From the NCBI RefSeq assembly GCF_002077945.1, contig NZ_LVYD01000024.1, positions 124,001 through 188,000 of the forward strand: a DNA stretch of 64,000 nucleotides. Reading direction: 5' to 3'. The DNA is from Niastella vici (GTDB taxonomy: Bacteria > Bacteroidota > Bacteroidia > Chitinophagales > Chitinophagaceae). How positions within the stretch are numbered: the first letter of the stretch is position 1; each line of letters begins with the position of its first letter. The position numbers and the translations under genes are program-made. This document shows, in pieces, positions 1-9,471 of this stretch. The notes beneath the pieces are model-generated. The model saw only the letters and a program-made list of their open reading frames with translations, searched no databases and was not told the DNA's origin.

Positions 1-609
1 CCCGGCTTCATCTACCTGTCCTCTCTTTGCGAATACGAAGGTTGAGTCGCTGTCGGGTTTATAATTACCGGTGCTATCGCACATGCCATCATATTTAAGT
101 GTATCGGCAATATATACCCTCAGATCCTTATCTATTTGTGCTGTATACGAGCAATACTTCAGACCACAATCAGAACCACACCCATGTACCAGTAATGTTT
201 CCTGGCTTAATTGCCGGCCGGTTTTAGAATAGGTAACCAGGATAGGATAAATTTCTTCACCCGTTCCAAAATAGATCAATGAATAAAATTTTGAGGTATC
301 GGCTAACAGGGCATATCCATAAACCGGAGCGTCTGGTTCCATTTTAAAGAATAACGTATCAGTAGAATTCTTTTTCAGCTTAAAGGACTGGTTTCTATAA
401 TACTCATTACGGGCCCAGCCTAAATAATAAAACGGAAACGGAACTACTTTAAACTTTTTGATGAAGTCTTTTATTGGCAATTCCTCTTTTGTATTAATAA
501 CCGCACCGGCAGCGTCTGGGGTTGTGGCTGAAACCGGGGCAGGTTTGGTGCTATTGCTGCAGGAATAAAAAATAACCAGGAAAACCGGAAGAATAATTAA
601 ATATTTCAT
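1..609 (-). CDS. Hypothetical lipoprotein, 3' end outside window
   Basis: An open frame runs from an ATG at 609 to the window edge without a stop (about 203 codons), so the C-terminus is missing. The N-terminus MKYLIILPVFLVIFYSCSNS is a lipoprotein signal with a lipobox-like FYSC, so the mature protein is probably anchored in the envelope by Cys17. The rest is a soluble domain with several cysteines (HGCGSDCGLKYC) that I do not recognise. No function is assigned. The 144 bp between it and the next gene hold a short dyad (AAATAAGG...CCTTATTT near 693-711) without a T-run. Confidence 0.75.
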   Translation of the reverse strand, partial: MKYLIILPVFLVIFYSCSNSTKPAPVSATTPDAAGAVINTKEELPIKDFIKKFKVVPFPFYYLGWARNEYYRNQSFKLKKNSTDTLFFKMEPDAPVYGYALLADTSKFYSLIYFGTGEEIYPILVTYSKTGRQLSQETLLVHGCGSDCGLKYCSYTAQIDKDLRVYIADTLKYDGMCDSTGNYKPDSDSTFVFAKRGQVDEAG

Positions 610-753
610 GATAAAAAAATAGCCTAAATATAATCACGGTTAACTGTATCTCAAAATGGTTGGCACAATGAGTTGCAAAAGCCGGAAGGAGCCAAATAAG
701 GCCGCCCCTTATTTCAGAGACGGCCCCTTGTGGTGTTCATCAGTACAGGTCAG

Positions 754-2526
754 CTATTTTTTCAGGGCTATCAAAGTTTTGTATAGGCTTCCATGATTCA
801 ATACCTGCACATAATACAGGCCCTTGCTCAACCGGGAGATATCGAGGGTAAAAGTATTATCTCCTTTTTCGGCTGTTGCGGGTTGGCGAATCAGCAAACG
901 GCCTGTTACATCGGTCACCTGCAGGTACAATTGTTCTTTAGCCGGCAGGTTCACAAATACTTTTAACCATGGCTGGCTGGTAACAGATGGCCGCAGGTTT
1001 ATTACAGGTAAATTATCCATCAGGCGGTTTACCGGTGTTCTGTTGATTGGCAGGCTTCCATCGGGTATTGCCAGCACAATAGCCAGGGGCGCCTGGTTCC
1101 CCGTACACATGTTCAGGGCATTTCCCGGGGGTACCTGTATGCCTGTATAATATTTTGTTCCTGATGAATAGTTTTGTACCGTATCATGCGCTCCCGAAAT
1201 CCAGGCGCTACCCCATGCTACATAAGCAGCGGTATCGCCGGGCGGACAAATTGCCCTTACTATATCATTATTGGTAATATTCCCCTGCACATACAGGTTG
1301 TTGATAACGGTAATAATGGCAACGCCATACGTTGCAATCGTATTATTATACAGGTTCGAAAACGCTTTTACAAAACCCGTTGCATTGACATTGATAAGTC
1401 CGTTGTTGGTTATATTGGTGGCAACATTCAATTTTCCATCTGCGTTGATCACCGATACGCCATAGACACTTCCGGTATTATTCAACAAACCGGTGCTGCC
1501 ATTAACGGTCATCACTCCAGTGCTGCCGATATTCAGGATGCTGTTATTTGTTGCATTACCTGTAACGGTGAGCGTTCCATTAACAGTAGTGGTATCGGAA
1601 CCGGTTGTTGTGGGAGCAGACCCATTTATAAAATTACCGCCAACCGTTACTACCCCCGCACTTCCTATTGTAAAATGCCCTGTACCGGCTGTCATGGCCG
1701 ATGTACTCACCGCGGCATCGTTCACCGACAAATTGCCACTAACATTCAGTGTACCATTGACGTTTAATGAAGTATAAGGCGGATTGGTGGTGGTGGCAAC
1801 TCCATCGTAAGGAGATGGGTTGGTTGAGCAGGCGCTGGTAACAACAGTTGATCCGTTACCATTTACGGTAAGGTTAACTGCATTCATAGTTCCACCGCTT
1901 TCCACTTCAATTCGACTGTAAGCATATTCTACCAGCAAACTGGTGCCGTTCACTTTGAGGGTGCCGCCGTTGTGCACATAAATAATTGCTCTGGGACCCA
2001 ATACGTTATCGTTTCCATTCATCGTTACAGTAGCGCCGCTGTAAATATGCAGAAATACCCAGTTCTTGAACCGCTTGGTTGAACTGCCTGCCGCCAGGTT
2101 GCCATTTACAGTAAGGTTACCCCGGCAATCGATGATCATAGCCTGCGATGTAAGCCCTGCTGTATTTAAACAGGGATAATAATTGTTATTTGTACCCGTA
2201 TTGCCATCGCCCTGCAAATTGCCACCGATGGTGAGCGCACCACCTGAAGCTATGCTGATGTATGAGGGTTGGTCGAGCCAGGTAAAGCCACCCGTTACAT
2301 TTACATTGGCACTGCTACCCAAAGTCAGCGTCGTATTGGCGCCGGTAATAGATGCGGAAGGATAGGTAACTGTAGAATTAAGCGAAACTGTTTGCCCACC
2401 CGTTAGCGTAAGTTGCGCCTGGATATCAATTGAATAAAAAAGCAAACAGGTTATAGCAAAACAAATAATAATGAAGGCACGGTGTAACCGATTCAGGCTT
2501 GTAAAAAGGGTAGATTTGATTAACAT
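754..2526 (-). CDS. Type IX-secreted adhesin-like beta-solenoid protein
   Basis: Probably exported through Sec and then the type IX secretion system to the cell surface. The first 10 codons of the longest frame (from 2556) are dispensable. I prefer ATG 2526 (590 aa), which puts a basic region plus the hydrophobic stretch AFIIICFAITCLLFYS ahead of a likely AQA cleavage site. Residues 40-430 consist of degenerate repeats of about 20 residues rich in V-N-G-T-L-x-V and N-N, as in beta-helical adhesins. The last 75 residues form a type A sorting domain ending GLYYVQVLNHGSLYKTLIAL. There are no catalytic motifs. A function in attachment or matrix is inference from the architecture. Confidence 0.8.
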   Translation of the reverse strand: MLIKSTLFTSLNRLHRAFIIICFAITCLLFYSIDIQAQLTLTGGQTVSLNSTVTYPSASITGANTTLTLGSSANVNVTGGFTWLDQPSYISIASGGALTIGGNLQGDGNTGTNNNYYPCLNTAGLTSQAMIIDCRGNLTVNGNLAAGSSTKRFKNWVFLHIYSGATVTMNGNDNVLGPRAIIYVHNGGTLKVNGTSLLVEYAYSRIEVESGGTMNAVNLTVNGNGSTVVTSACSTNPSPYDGVATTTNPPYTSLNVNGTLNVSGNLSVNDAAVSTSAMTAGTGHFTIGSAGVVTVGGNFINGSAPTTTGSDTTTVNGTLTVTGNATNNSILNIGSTGVMTVNGSTGLLNNTGSVYGVSVINADGKLNVATNITNNGLINVNATGFVKAFSNLYNNTIATYGVAIITVINNLYVQGNITNNDIVRAICPPGDTAAYVAWGSAWISGAHDTVQNYSSGTKYYTGIQVPPGNALNMCTGNQAPLAIVLAIPDGSLPINRTPVNRLMDNLPVINLRPSVTSQPWLKVFVNLPAKEQLYLQVTDVTGRLLIRQPATAEKGDNTFTLDISRLSKGLYYVQVLNHGSLYKTLIALKK

Positions 2527-2855
2527 AGGTATGGGGGTTTGGATCAATAGCGGCAAAAGAAAGACCCGTTTGGTAATACGGGCCTTTTGGTCTTAATTAG
2601 CACATCAAAGCGGATACTGGATATTAAACTCCGTTCTCAAAGGACAAGTCTATGGTATCAAACAGATCATGCGGATTAAATATTTAACTTGTAATCAAAT
2701 AATTCACAGTTCAGTATGATTACGTTGCTTTCTTAACTTTATAAGTGCAAGTAGCCAATTTTTTGTTGTAGTACAGGTAGTAATAGTTGGAAAAATGGGT
2801 AAAAGAAAAACGAGCTTTCATATAACTGAAAACCAATATCTACCGCAACGTTTCG
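2527..2855. other. Divergent intergenic region
   Basis: This is an AT-rich spacer between the divergent adhesin-like and response-regulator genes. It holds a dyad CCCGT...ACGGG at about 2566-2583 that would lie in the leader of the minus-strand gene, followed on that strand by TCTTTCTTTT. I see no small ORF with coding character and no tRNA. Confidence 0.5.
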
Positions 2856-2863
2856 TACTTTTG
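2856..2863 (+). promoter_or_regulatory. Predicted -7 box of the response-regulator gene
   Basis: TACTTTTG matches the Bacteroidota -7 consensus TAnnTTTG and lies 33 bp before the TTG start at 2897 (60 bp before the alternative TTG at 2924). No clear TTTG -33 box is at the expected distance. Confidence 0.5.
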
Positions 2864-2896
2864 TAATAGTAACATCGCCGTTCAATAGTATCAAAA

Positions 2897-3556
2897 TTGT
2901 TTAAACTCCAAAGTACCACCTTCTTGAAAAAAATTTTAATCGCAGATGATCACACCATAGTAAGAACAGGTTTAAGTGTTCTTATTAATTCGGAATATAT
3001 AAATGCGCAGATAGATGAATGCAGCGATGGCAATTGCGCCTGGGAAAAAATACAAACGACCCAGTATGATCTGTTTGTAATGGACATCAATATGCCTGCC
3101 ACCGACTCGGTTAATTTGCTTAAAAATATCTTCAGCGTTCAACCGCATTTGAAAGTGCTGATCCTTAGCATGAGCAGCGAAGAGATCTATGCAAAAAAAT
3201 ATCTGCAGCTGGGCGCCCTGGGATTTATTAATAAAGAATCCGATGCGGTTGAGATCCGCAGGGCCATTACTACTGTTATGAACAACAGGAAATATTTGAG
3301 CCCCAAACTGCAGGAGATCATTACCCGGCAGGCGTTAGAGGGAACACCCGCAAGCAGTGCATTTGAGAACCTGTCGGCCCGGGAACTCGAAGTAATGACG
3401 CATCTTGTAGATGGAAAGAATGTATCGGAGATTGCCGAGATCCTGTCTATTCACATCTCAACCGTTAGTACGCATAAAGCCAGTATTCTTCAAAAGCTGA
3501 AGGTTAAAAATGTAATTGAATTAACCACGCTGGTTAAACGGTTCGATATTGTATAA
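2897..3556 (+). CDS. NarL/LuxR-family response regulator
   Basis: A DNA-binding response regulator. The receiver domain (about residues 12-125) has the acidic pair D17/D18, phospho-acceptor D63 (VMDINMPA) and K113 (INKES). A LuxR-type helix-turn-helix follows (residues 158-215, NLSARELEVMTHL then STVSTHKASILQKL). At 219 aa it is normal for the family. There is no ATG: the frame opens after a TAA at 2870 and the only plausible starts are TTG at 2897 or TTG at 2924. The latter gives LKKILIADDH, a typical N-terminus. The stop is 5 bp from the stop of the convergent sensor kinase, its likely partner. That pairing is inference from position. Confidence 0.9.
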   Translation: MFKLQSTTFLKKILIADDHTIVRTGLSVLINSEYINAQIDECSDGNCAWEKIQTTQYDLFVMDINMPATDSVNLLKNIFSVQPHLKVLILSMSSEEIYAKKYLQLGALGFINKESDAVEIRRAITTVMNNRKYLSPKLQEIITRQALEGTPASSAFENLSARELEVMTHLVDGKNVSEIAEILSIHISTVSTHKASILQKLKVKNVIELTTLVKRFDIV

Positions 3557-3561
3557 CCCGT

Positions 3562-6500
3562 TCATTCATTATCTGTCGTGAAACTGAGGGTTATCCTGTT
3601 ACCGGTATCTCCGGGTTGATCTATCGCCAGCTTTCCATCGATCCTTGCCAATAGTTCCCGGATGATCCTGTACCCTAAACCATGATTGCTATTATCTGCC
3701 TGATAGGTATCATTCAGTATTCCGGCTACGATCTCTTTATCCATACTTTTACCGTTATCGGTTATAGTGATAATGACACTGTTGGCAACCTGTACGGCTT
3801 CTATTTTTATTTCTCCATTTACGGTATACTTATTGGCATTATCGGCCAGGTTCCGGATGATCAGCTTCAGGATATTCAGGTCCGAGATCAAAATAAGGTC
3901 CGGCGGCACCAGGTTAAGCAGGTTATTGTTTCGGATAGTGGCCGCAGGTTCATACAGTGAAACAATACCGGCTACAGTGTCGCGAAGGGCTATTCTTTCC
4001 CGTCGTATAACAAATCCTTCTTTCTGAGCATTTGTCCATGTTAAGAAATCCTGTGTAAAGTCGTTCAGGTCATGCGTGGCATTACGGAATTTCAACAACA
4101 TATCAGTCATTTCAGGCCGGGTTGCTTTTTGATAATTCTCATAAATATATTCGGCCATGATATGCAAAAAGCGCAATGGCGATCGCAGGTCATGCAGAAT
4201 AACGGCGATCATTTTCTCCTTTACCAGATTGCTTGCCGTTAAGGCTTCCGTTCTTTCCGCTACTTTTTGTTCAAGCTGGGCTGCCCGCCTCACCTCTCGT
4301 GTATACAGGAACAGAAAAATAAAAAACAGAATGCTTATTGATACTACTGCTACCAGCAGCAAGAACCAGATGGTTTCGAACCAGTATGGAAGTACAGTCC
4401 ACGAAATTCGGTTATAGGCATAATGGCCGTAATGTTCCTGCTTGCGAATGATAAGCGTATATTCTCCTTTTCGCAAACCGGTTAACACCAGTCTGCCATC
4501 ACTATTCACCGGTCGCCATTTATTGTCGAGCTGAGGTATCTGATATTCAATATGCAGGTTGGCCGGGTTGCCGAAATAAGGTGATGAGATCATAAATACC
4601 AACGGGCCTGAATCCTGCCGCTGTTTAAAATGATCACCCGGCAACACTTTCTTTTCTTCAGGTATAATGCGGTCAATAAAAACTGGTGAAGTGGGCAGCT
4701 CAACAGGAATGCTGTCGGGCCTGAACTGAACCAATCCATCAAGAGAAGGAAGGGAAAAATGACCATTCTGTAAAACTATACCGCAGGGCATGCAACCGCC
4801 ATTGAATTCATTGGTTGAATACCCGACCGATTTATCGAAATAATAATAGAAAATATTTTCCCTGCTGCCTGCAGCGTAACTGTCGAGTTCTTTTTTCGCC
4901 ACCCGGTATAATCCTTTGTTGGTTGGCAACCAGAAATACCCAAGCCGGTCTTCCATAAAACAATGAATGGTAGCCAGGTTGTTACCCGGGTCAATGGGCA
5001 TTTTCAGGAACCGCCCATTGACGTATTTATAAAATCCCTGTCCGTATGTACCAACCCATATACTTCCATCACCGGCCTTATAGAGGGCCCTTACCGAAGC
5101 ATTTTGCAAAGACAAACGGCGAATCACTCCCTTCGTGAGGTCGTATGAATACAAGCCGCCTGAAGTACCGATCCAAAGATCGTTTGGAAACATTTCATTG
5201 ATCACCTGTATATCTTCCGACATATTCAGTAAGAAAGTGATATCGTTTCCCCTGCGACGGAACAAATCATGCAAACCGCCAATTAAAATATCTTTATTTC
5301 CTGTTTCGGTGATCGCCATCAACCAGGAGCCGAGACGTTGCAGGGTAACAGGTTTACGCAGGCCGGTATCGATCCTTTTTAAAGAATCATAGTTTGAGTA
5401 CCAGATATAACCGTCAGATGATCGCAACAGGGCAGGCCGGTCGTACAAGCCTGGCGTTGGTTTATTTACCGCATTGTTGCGGCTTAGCACGCCGGATGAT
5501 GTTAGAATGCGGCCGGGTGATATTTCCACCTGTGCATACATGCTGTTGATCGCATAATTATCACTGGCAAAAAACAGCCGGTCGAAAGCATATTTTCTAA
5601 GAATATACAATCCATTGGTTGCGGTTCCCACATATAAGGTGCGGTACACCTCGTCGTAAATGAGAACGTTTATGTTCTTAATAGCAGTGTTGGCAGCCAG
5701 TACTTCAAAATCAAGCACCCCGTTCCTGATATTCAGGAGCAGGATATTTCCTTTGTAAATAAGGAATGAATGGCGGGCATCGCGCAAGGCTTTTACTGTA
5801 TACTGACTGGGGTATGCCCCCGACTCGGCCTGGCTGAAGATCTTCATGAGCCGGTCGCTTAAGGTTATGCTTTTTTGCAAGCGTCCCTGCCTGTAAGCAT
5901 AAAAGCGATTTTGCCTGTCTAAATAGCAACATACATCGTCTACCATGAACAACATCTTGAATGCATGGCCTTCTGTTTCTTTCAGCAACCTTACTTCGGC
6001 CGCATTATCGTTGAGATAATAGAAGCTTGAATCTTTTCTAACATAAGCCTGTCTCTCGTTAGCTGTTACCAGGTCACCATTCAGATCCAACCTGTGAAAC
6101 AGGCCTTTAAAGGCCGTTGAATCACGCCCCCATTTTTTAAAGATGTTATCATAGTAAAAGAGGCAGCAACTCCACCGGTTAACCTGGTAGGGGTTCGCGG
6201 AAAGAATACTGTCGTCTTTTATCTGATAATCATTTGTAACAGTTAGAATGTGGTGGTAGGAATAACCGGGCTCAATCAGTATTTTACCTTTCCTTGATTT
6301 AACCAGGGCGCACCTGTTGGTATACAAGGCTGGGGAATTACCCATTGTATACTCCCTAAAGTGTTGCCCGTCGAAGCGTATCATTCCCATTTCGGTAGCC
6401 AGCCATAGAAAACCATTGCTATCGAAATCCATGTCATTGATGCTGTTTTGAGGAAGGGCATTATCGCTGTTGTAATTGACGACACTGTAATCGGGCTGGC

Positions 6501-6579
6501 TGGTTTGTGCATCGGATGGCATATACAGCAACATGCAAAAAGCAAGTAATATAAGCAACCGGGTAAGGGAGAATACCAT
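3562..6579 (-). CDS. Propeller-type sensor histidine kinase
   Basis: A membrane sensor kinase of the hybrid two-component family but without the fused receiver/AraC part. It has a signal peptide (residues 1-24) and then about 640 residues of periplasmic two-component-regulator propeller repeats (for example GFLWLATEMGMIRFDG, DLWIGTSGGLYSYD, SIWVGTYGQGFYKY). After these come a Y_Y_Y-type domain, a transmembrane helix near 740-765, a HisKA helix with H796 (VILHDLRSPL) and a HATPase domain (NLADNANKYT, then HGLGYRIIREL). The G1 box reads DNGKSM instead of the usual DNGxG, so ATP binding may be atypical. It ends 5 bp from the convergent response regulator, suggesting a split phosphorelay. Propeller kinases of Bacteroidota usually sense glycans; the ligand is unknown here. 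Confidence 0.9.
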   Translation of the reverse strand: MVFSLTRLLILLAFCMLLYMPSDAQTSQPDYSVVNYNSDNALPQNSINDMDFDSNGFLWLATEMGMIRFDGQHFREYTMGNSPALYTNRCALVKSRKGKILIEPGYSYHHILTVTNDYQIKDDSILSANPYQVNRWSCCLFYYDNIFKKWGRDSTAFKGLFHRLDLNGDLVTANERQAYVRKDSSFYYLNDNAAEVRLLKETEGHAFKMLFMVDDVCCYLDRQNRFYAYRQGRLQKSITLSDRLMKIFSQAESGAYPSQYTVKALRDARHSFLIYKGNILLLNIRNGVLDFEVLAANTAIKNINVLIYDEVYRTLYVGTATNGLYILRKYAFDRLFFASDNYAINSMYAQVEISPGRILTSSGVLSRNNAVNKPTPGLYDRPALLRSSDGYIWYSNYDSLKRIDTGLRKPVTLQRLGSWLMAITETGNKDILIGGLHDLFRRRGNDITFLLNMSEDIQVINEMFPNDLWIGTSGGLYSYDLTKGVIRRLSLQNASVRALYKAGDGSIWVGTYGQGFYKYVNGRFLKMPIDPGNNLATIHCFMEDRLGYFWLPTNKGLYRVAKKELDSYAAGSRENIFYYYFDKSVGYSTNEFNGGCMPCGIVLQNGHFSLPSLDGLVQFRPDSIPVELPTSPVFIDRIIPEEKKVLPGDHFKQRQDSGPLVFMISSPYFGNPANLHIEYQIPQLDNKWRPVNSDGRLVLTGLRKGEYTLIIRKQEHYGHYAYNRISWTVLPYWFETIWFLLLVAVVSISILFFIFLFLYTREVRRAAQLEQKVAERTEALTASNLVKEKMIAVILHDLRSPLRFLHIMAEYIYENYQKATRPEMTDMLLKFRNATHDLNDFTQDFLTWTNAQKEGFVIRRERIALRDTVAGIVSLYEPAATIRNNNLLNLVPPDLILISDLNILKLIIRNLADNANKYTVNGEIKIEAVQVANSVIITITDNGKSMDKEIVAGILNDTYQADNSNHGLGYRIIRELLARIDGKLAIDQPGDTGNRITLSFTTDNE

Positions 6580-6705
6580 ACTGCTCGATATGGGGCAAAG
6601 ATTAATAATAGTGTAAATTACAATTAAATAATGTTAATGACGAATAGTCAAACAGCGGGTAAATGGGGATTTTTTTGGAACCGATAGCAAGTATTTTTTA
6701 ATAGC

Positions 6706-7212
6706 TCAGGCTAGATCAAGTGTATACAACCAATACTTTTTTCCAAACCTTGGTTCAATTTCTCTTAATATGGTAAATCCCAAACGCTCATAGATGTGTC
6801 GTGCCCGGTTCATCATTTCAGAAGTGTGAAGGGCAATGGTTTGTTCGTTGTGGCTTTTTGCCAGTTCAATACACTTCTCTGTTAATTGCCTGCCTATGCC
6901 TTTGCTGCCATATTCAGGATCAACTGTTAAGAACCTTATAATACACCATTCAGACTTATAAATTTCTGTAGCATGGCCACTGGGAACGAGAAATGCCATT
7001 CCAACAATGGCTTTCTCTGCGGTTTCGCAAACAATACAATCGGCCTTGTCAAGAAGCGTGGTATATGTTTCTAAGTTATTCAGAATATTAAACAGCTGTT
7101 GCCAGTTCTCCGGTGTTAGCTCATCCTGAAATTGCGACCAGGACCTTAATGCCAGCTTTCTTAATTGATCGAGATCTTCAATATTTCCCGGTCTGATTGT
7201 CATTAAATACAT
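6706..7212 (-). CDS. GNAT-family N-acetyltransferase
   Basis: A 168-aa acyl-CoA-dependent N-acyltransferase. The acetyl-CoA pyrophosphate loop is visible as YGSKGIGRQLTEKCIELA, after a strand FLTVDP, and the typical C-terminal helix-strand YERLGF is present. The substrate cannot be read from the sequence. ATGs at 7212 and 7203 are both possible; the second is directly followed by TIRPGNIEDLDQ, the usual start of the fold. It precedes the CPBP gene on the same strand. Confidence 0.85.
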   Translation of the reverse strand: MYLMTIRPGNIEDLDQLRKLALRSWSQFQDELTPENWQQLFNILNNLETYTTLLDKADCIVCETAEKAIVGMAFLVPSGHATEIYKSEWCIIRFLTVDPEYGSKGIGRQLTEKCIELAKSHNEQTIALHTSEMMNRARHIYERLGFTILREIEPRFGKKYWLYTLDLA

Positions 7213-7233
7213 GTTTGTTGATAATTATCAATA

Positions 7234-8094
7234 TTAATGGCGGGCTGCAAGCATTGGATAAGTGAACAAAAAGAAATGTAGTACATTAAAAAAGAAATGG
7301 GTTAAAATAGATGCCAGCATACCGCCTTTGTTATACGCCCAACCATAGCCACAACCGGCAATAAAGGCCAACAGCATGAGCGCAGGCCCGCCTGTTGTAT
7401 GTGCCAGTCCAAATAAAAGCGCTGTAATGAATAATGGAATATAGGGGCTTTTTCCTTTAAAAATTTGCTTGCCAAGAATGCCCTGCAGGTATCCCCGGAA
7501 GAATGCTTCTTCACAAACTGCTACTAATAACAGGTTGTTCAGCATCCACAACCAGGCGTTGGCTGGCAGCCTGGGGTCCCAGTTAACAAAATGCAGCAAG
7601 AGCGCTGTTCCCAGGCATATGGCGGCTATTGCTATCAATGGTAAAGCGATAGCCTTTAATAAGGTTATTGCATTTGGGCGGTGGCTATACCATACACTTC
7701 CAAAACAGGTAAAAAGTATAAAACCATTAAACGGTTTATCGAGGTTAAGATACATGGTGAATGGCGCTGCATCGGGTGTAAAATGCACCTTATCAAAAAC
7801 AAGCAGGTTATTAAACCCGGGAAGGCGGTGCAGGAACAACAGCACGCTCAGGACAAAAAAAGCACCATGCAACGCAAACTGTTTCCACCCATGCTGGCGA
7901 ACGGCGAGGAGCAAAGTACCGGCCGTTAGCAACAGCCACCCGAGACCGGTAAAAGTGATCTCCTTTCCTGCAAAAGCCAATGCGTAAGCAGTCAGTAATA
8001 CGGCCCAGCCTGCGCGCAGGGTATTTTTAAAACAAACCAGTAAACTGCCGGCAAAGAAACAGATCCAGCTTAGGGTAATAATATCAAATTTCAT
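7234..8094 (-). CDS. CPBP-family intramembrane metalloprotease
   Basis: A polytopic membrane protein of 286 aa with about eight hydrophobic helices. The three conserved motifs of CPBP (CAAX protease / bacteriocin-processing, Abi) enzymes are present: E195-E196-x3-R200 (EEAFFRGYLQG), H232 (FGLAHTTGG) and H266-x3-N270 (HFFFN). Members of this family act as site-2-like proteases or prenyl-protein endopeptidases; the substrate here is unknown. It lies between the GNAT gene and a lipoprotein gene, 19 bp after the latter's stop, so the two may be co-transcribed. Confidence 0.88.
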   Translation of the reverse strand: MKFDIITLSWICFFAGSLLVCFKNTLRAGWAVLLTAYALAFAGKEITFTGLGWLLLTAGTLLLAVRQHGWKQFALHGAFFVLSVLLFLHRLPGFNNLLVFDKVHFTPDAAPFTMYLNLDKPFNGFILFTCFGSVWYSHRPNAITLLKAIALPLIAIAAICLGTALLLHFVNWDPRLPANAWLWMLNNLLLVAVCEEAFFRGYLQGILGKQIFKGKSPYIPLFITALLFGLAHTTGGPALMLLAFIAGCGYGWAYNKGGMLASILTHFFFNVLHFFLFTYPMLAARH

Positions 8095-8113
8095 AATAAG
8101 GTTTATAGTTATC

Positions 8114-8719
8114 TTATTTTTTTACCGCCATTCCGTTATCCCTGATCACCCAATTCTCAACTGCCATCATGCTGTCTTTTTCTTTATCGGTGTCATAGTT
8201 CAGAATGATATGTTTGAACAGCTTTATCTTTCTGTTATCAACCTGTTGATATTCCATGTAATAATAATCCTTATTGTTTTCGGTGACATCAGCATCTGCC
8301 GCATCTTCGATATGAACTTTTGATACAATATCTTTTTTATTCTTTACCGTTAACAAATACTCGTCGGAATCTGTACCGGTACCAAGGTTAAAAATAATTA
8401 CCGAAACAGAATCATTAATTATCCAGTTACGAACTAATGATAAATGAAACGGGGTGTAGGTTGGAAGTAAAAAATCATCGAGCGCATTTAATTTTTTTGT
8501 CCAGTGATCATTTAAGTCTTTTTCGTTTTCAAGTAAGTAAATGAAATAATCACTGGAAGTAGTGTCAGCAGGGATGGCCCTCGGGGGTTCCACTGCTGTT
8601 ATGGTACCGGTTGCAGGGGAATCCTGGGTTGGAACCGCACCAGCATCCGGTGTTTTTACATGACCGGTATTACATGAAAAAAATATTGCAGATATGGTAA
8701 TTAATGATCTGGGGGTCAT
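8114..8719 (-). CDS. Hypothetical lipoprotein
   Basis: From the second ATG (8719) the product is 201 aa with a lipoprotein signal LITISAIFFSC and lipid-anchor Cys15. A Pro/Thr/Ala linker (residues 20-45) and a soluble domain follow, rich in acidic and aromatic residues (for example DYYYMEYQQVDNRKIKLF). No known domain recognised. The longer frame from 8734 adds only MPVIL. It lies 19 bp upstream of the CPBP gene on the same strand. Confidence 0.75.
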   Translation of the reverse strand: MTPRSLITISAIFFSCNTGHVKTPDAGAVPTQDSPATGTITAVEPPRAIPADTTSSDYFIYLLENEKDLNDHWTKKLNALDDFLLPTYTPFHLSLVRNWIINDSVSVIIFNLGTGTDSDEYLLTVKNKKDIVSKVHIEDAADADVTENNKDYYYMEYQQVDNRKIKLFKHIILNYDTDKEKDSMMAVENWVIRDNGMAVKK

Positions 8720-8884
8720 AAGAATGACTGGCAAGGATTTCAGTGATAAAATAAAAATACAAAAGTTGAGAAAAATAAGTAGAGTAGCAAATCATTAAAA
8801 TTCCGTTACCCGCTCAAAAAAATTTTCCCTTTCTGTCCAATTTCCCTTTATCCGGTCATTATTATGATATAAAAACAATTAATC

Positions 8885-9310
8885 ATGACAACATCCATCA
8901 ACATGACCGCCAACAAAACAAAAACTTCATTATCCGTAAAAATAAAAATGATCGCATATTGGATCTGCACCATACTTATTGCACTGGAAACTGCTGCCGG
9001 CGCTCAATGGGACCTAAGCCGTAATGAATTCGTAAGAGGTATTTTCAACCATCTTGGTTATCCGGTGTATTTACTCACCATAATCGGAATTTGGAAAATA
9101 CCGGCATTCATTGCCATTCTGGTCCCAAGGATGCTTTTGATCAAAGAGTGGGCTTATGCAGGCTTGTTTTTTGTTTACTCAGGAGCCTTTGCATCGCATC
9201 TTGCTGTTGGAGATGTGCCTGCCGCATGGATCGGTCCGCTCGTGTTTATGATGTTAACAGCAGGTTCCTGGTACCTGAGGCCAGCTTCAAGAAAACTGGC
9301 TAACAAATAA
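8885..9310 (+). CDS. DoxX-like membrane protein
   Basis: A 141-aa protein with four predicted transmembrane helices (IAYWICTILIALETAAGA, GYPVYLLTIIGIWKIPA, WAYAGLFFVYSGAFASHL, IGPLVFMMLTAGSWYL), matching the DoxX-like family of small quinol/thiol-associated membrane proteins. ATGs at 8885 and 8903 are both possible. It is a single gene, convergent with the DUF4337 gene and followed by a strong hairpin at 9355-9390. Physiological role unknown. Confidence 0.8.
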   Translation: MTTSINMTANKTKTSLSVKIKMIAYWICTILIALETAAGAQWDLSRNEFVRGIFNHLGYPVYLLTIIGIWKIPAFIAILVPRMLLIKEWAYAGLFFVYSGAFASHLAVGDVPAAWIGPLVFMMLTAGSWYLRPASRKLANK

Positions 9311-9354
9311 ATTGATCCTTGCTTCTCATAGATAAGGTAAGTTACCCGTTCATC

Positions 9355-9397
9355 AAAGAGGTTGACCCGGCAATATGGATCAACCTCTTTATATTTT
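9355..9397. terminator. Bidirectional hairpin between convergent genes
   Basis: A perfect 11-bp stem AAAGAGGTTGA/TCAACCTCTTT (9355-9365 with 9380-9390) is followed on the plus strand by ATATTTT. It separates the DoxX-like gene (+) from the DUF4337 gene (-) and probably terminates the former; its T-tract on the minus strand is poor. Confidence 0.7.
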
Positions 9398-9471
9398 AAG
9401 GCCATGTATAGCGTGTCCTTTCCTCTCATAAGCAGCCAACCTGTTTTTGCTATTCGCCGGTAAAAAGATAT

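Noticed and set aside
1174-1767. 197-aa frame antisense to the adhesin-like gene
   Set aside because: Produced by the repetitive coding sequence on the other strand (runs of Ile/Cys/Gly).
2557-2896. Riboswitch or RNA gene between the divergent genes
   Set aside because: Only one short dyad is visible and it matches no riboswitch core I know.
9175-9429. Small minus-strand gene after the DUF4337 gene
   Set aside because: More than half is antisense to the DoxX-like gene and it crosses the strong hairpin at 9355-9390.
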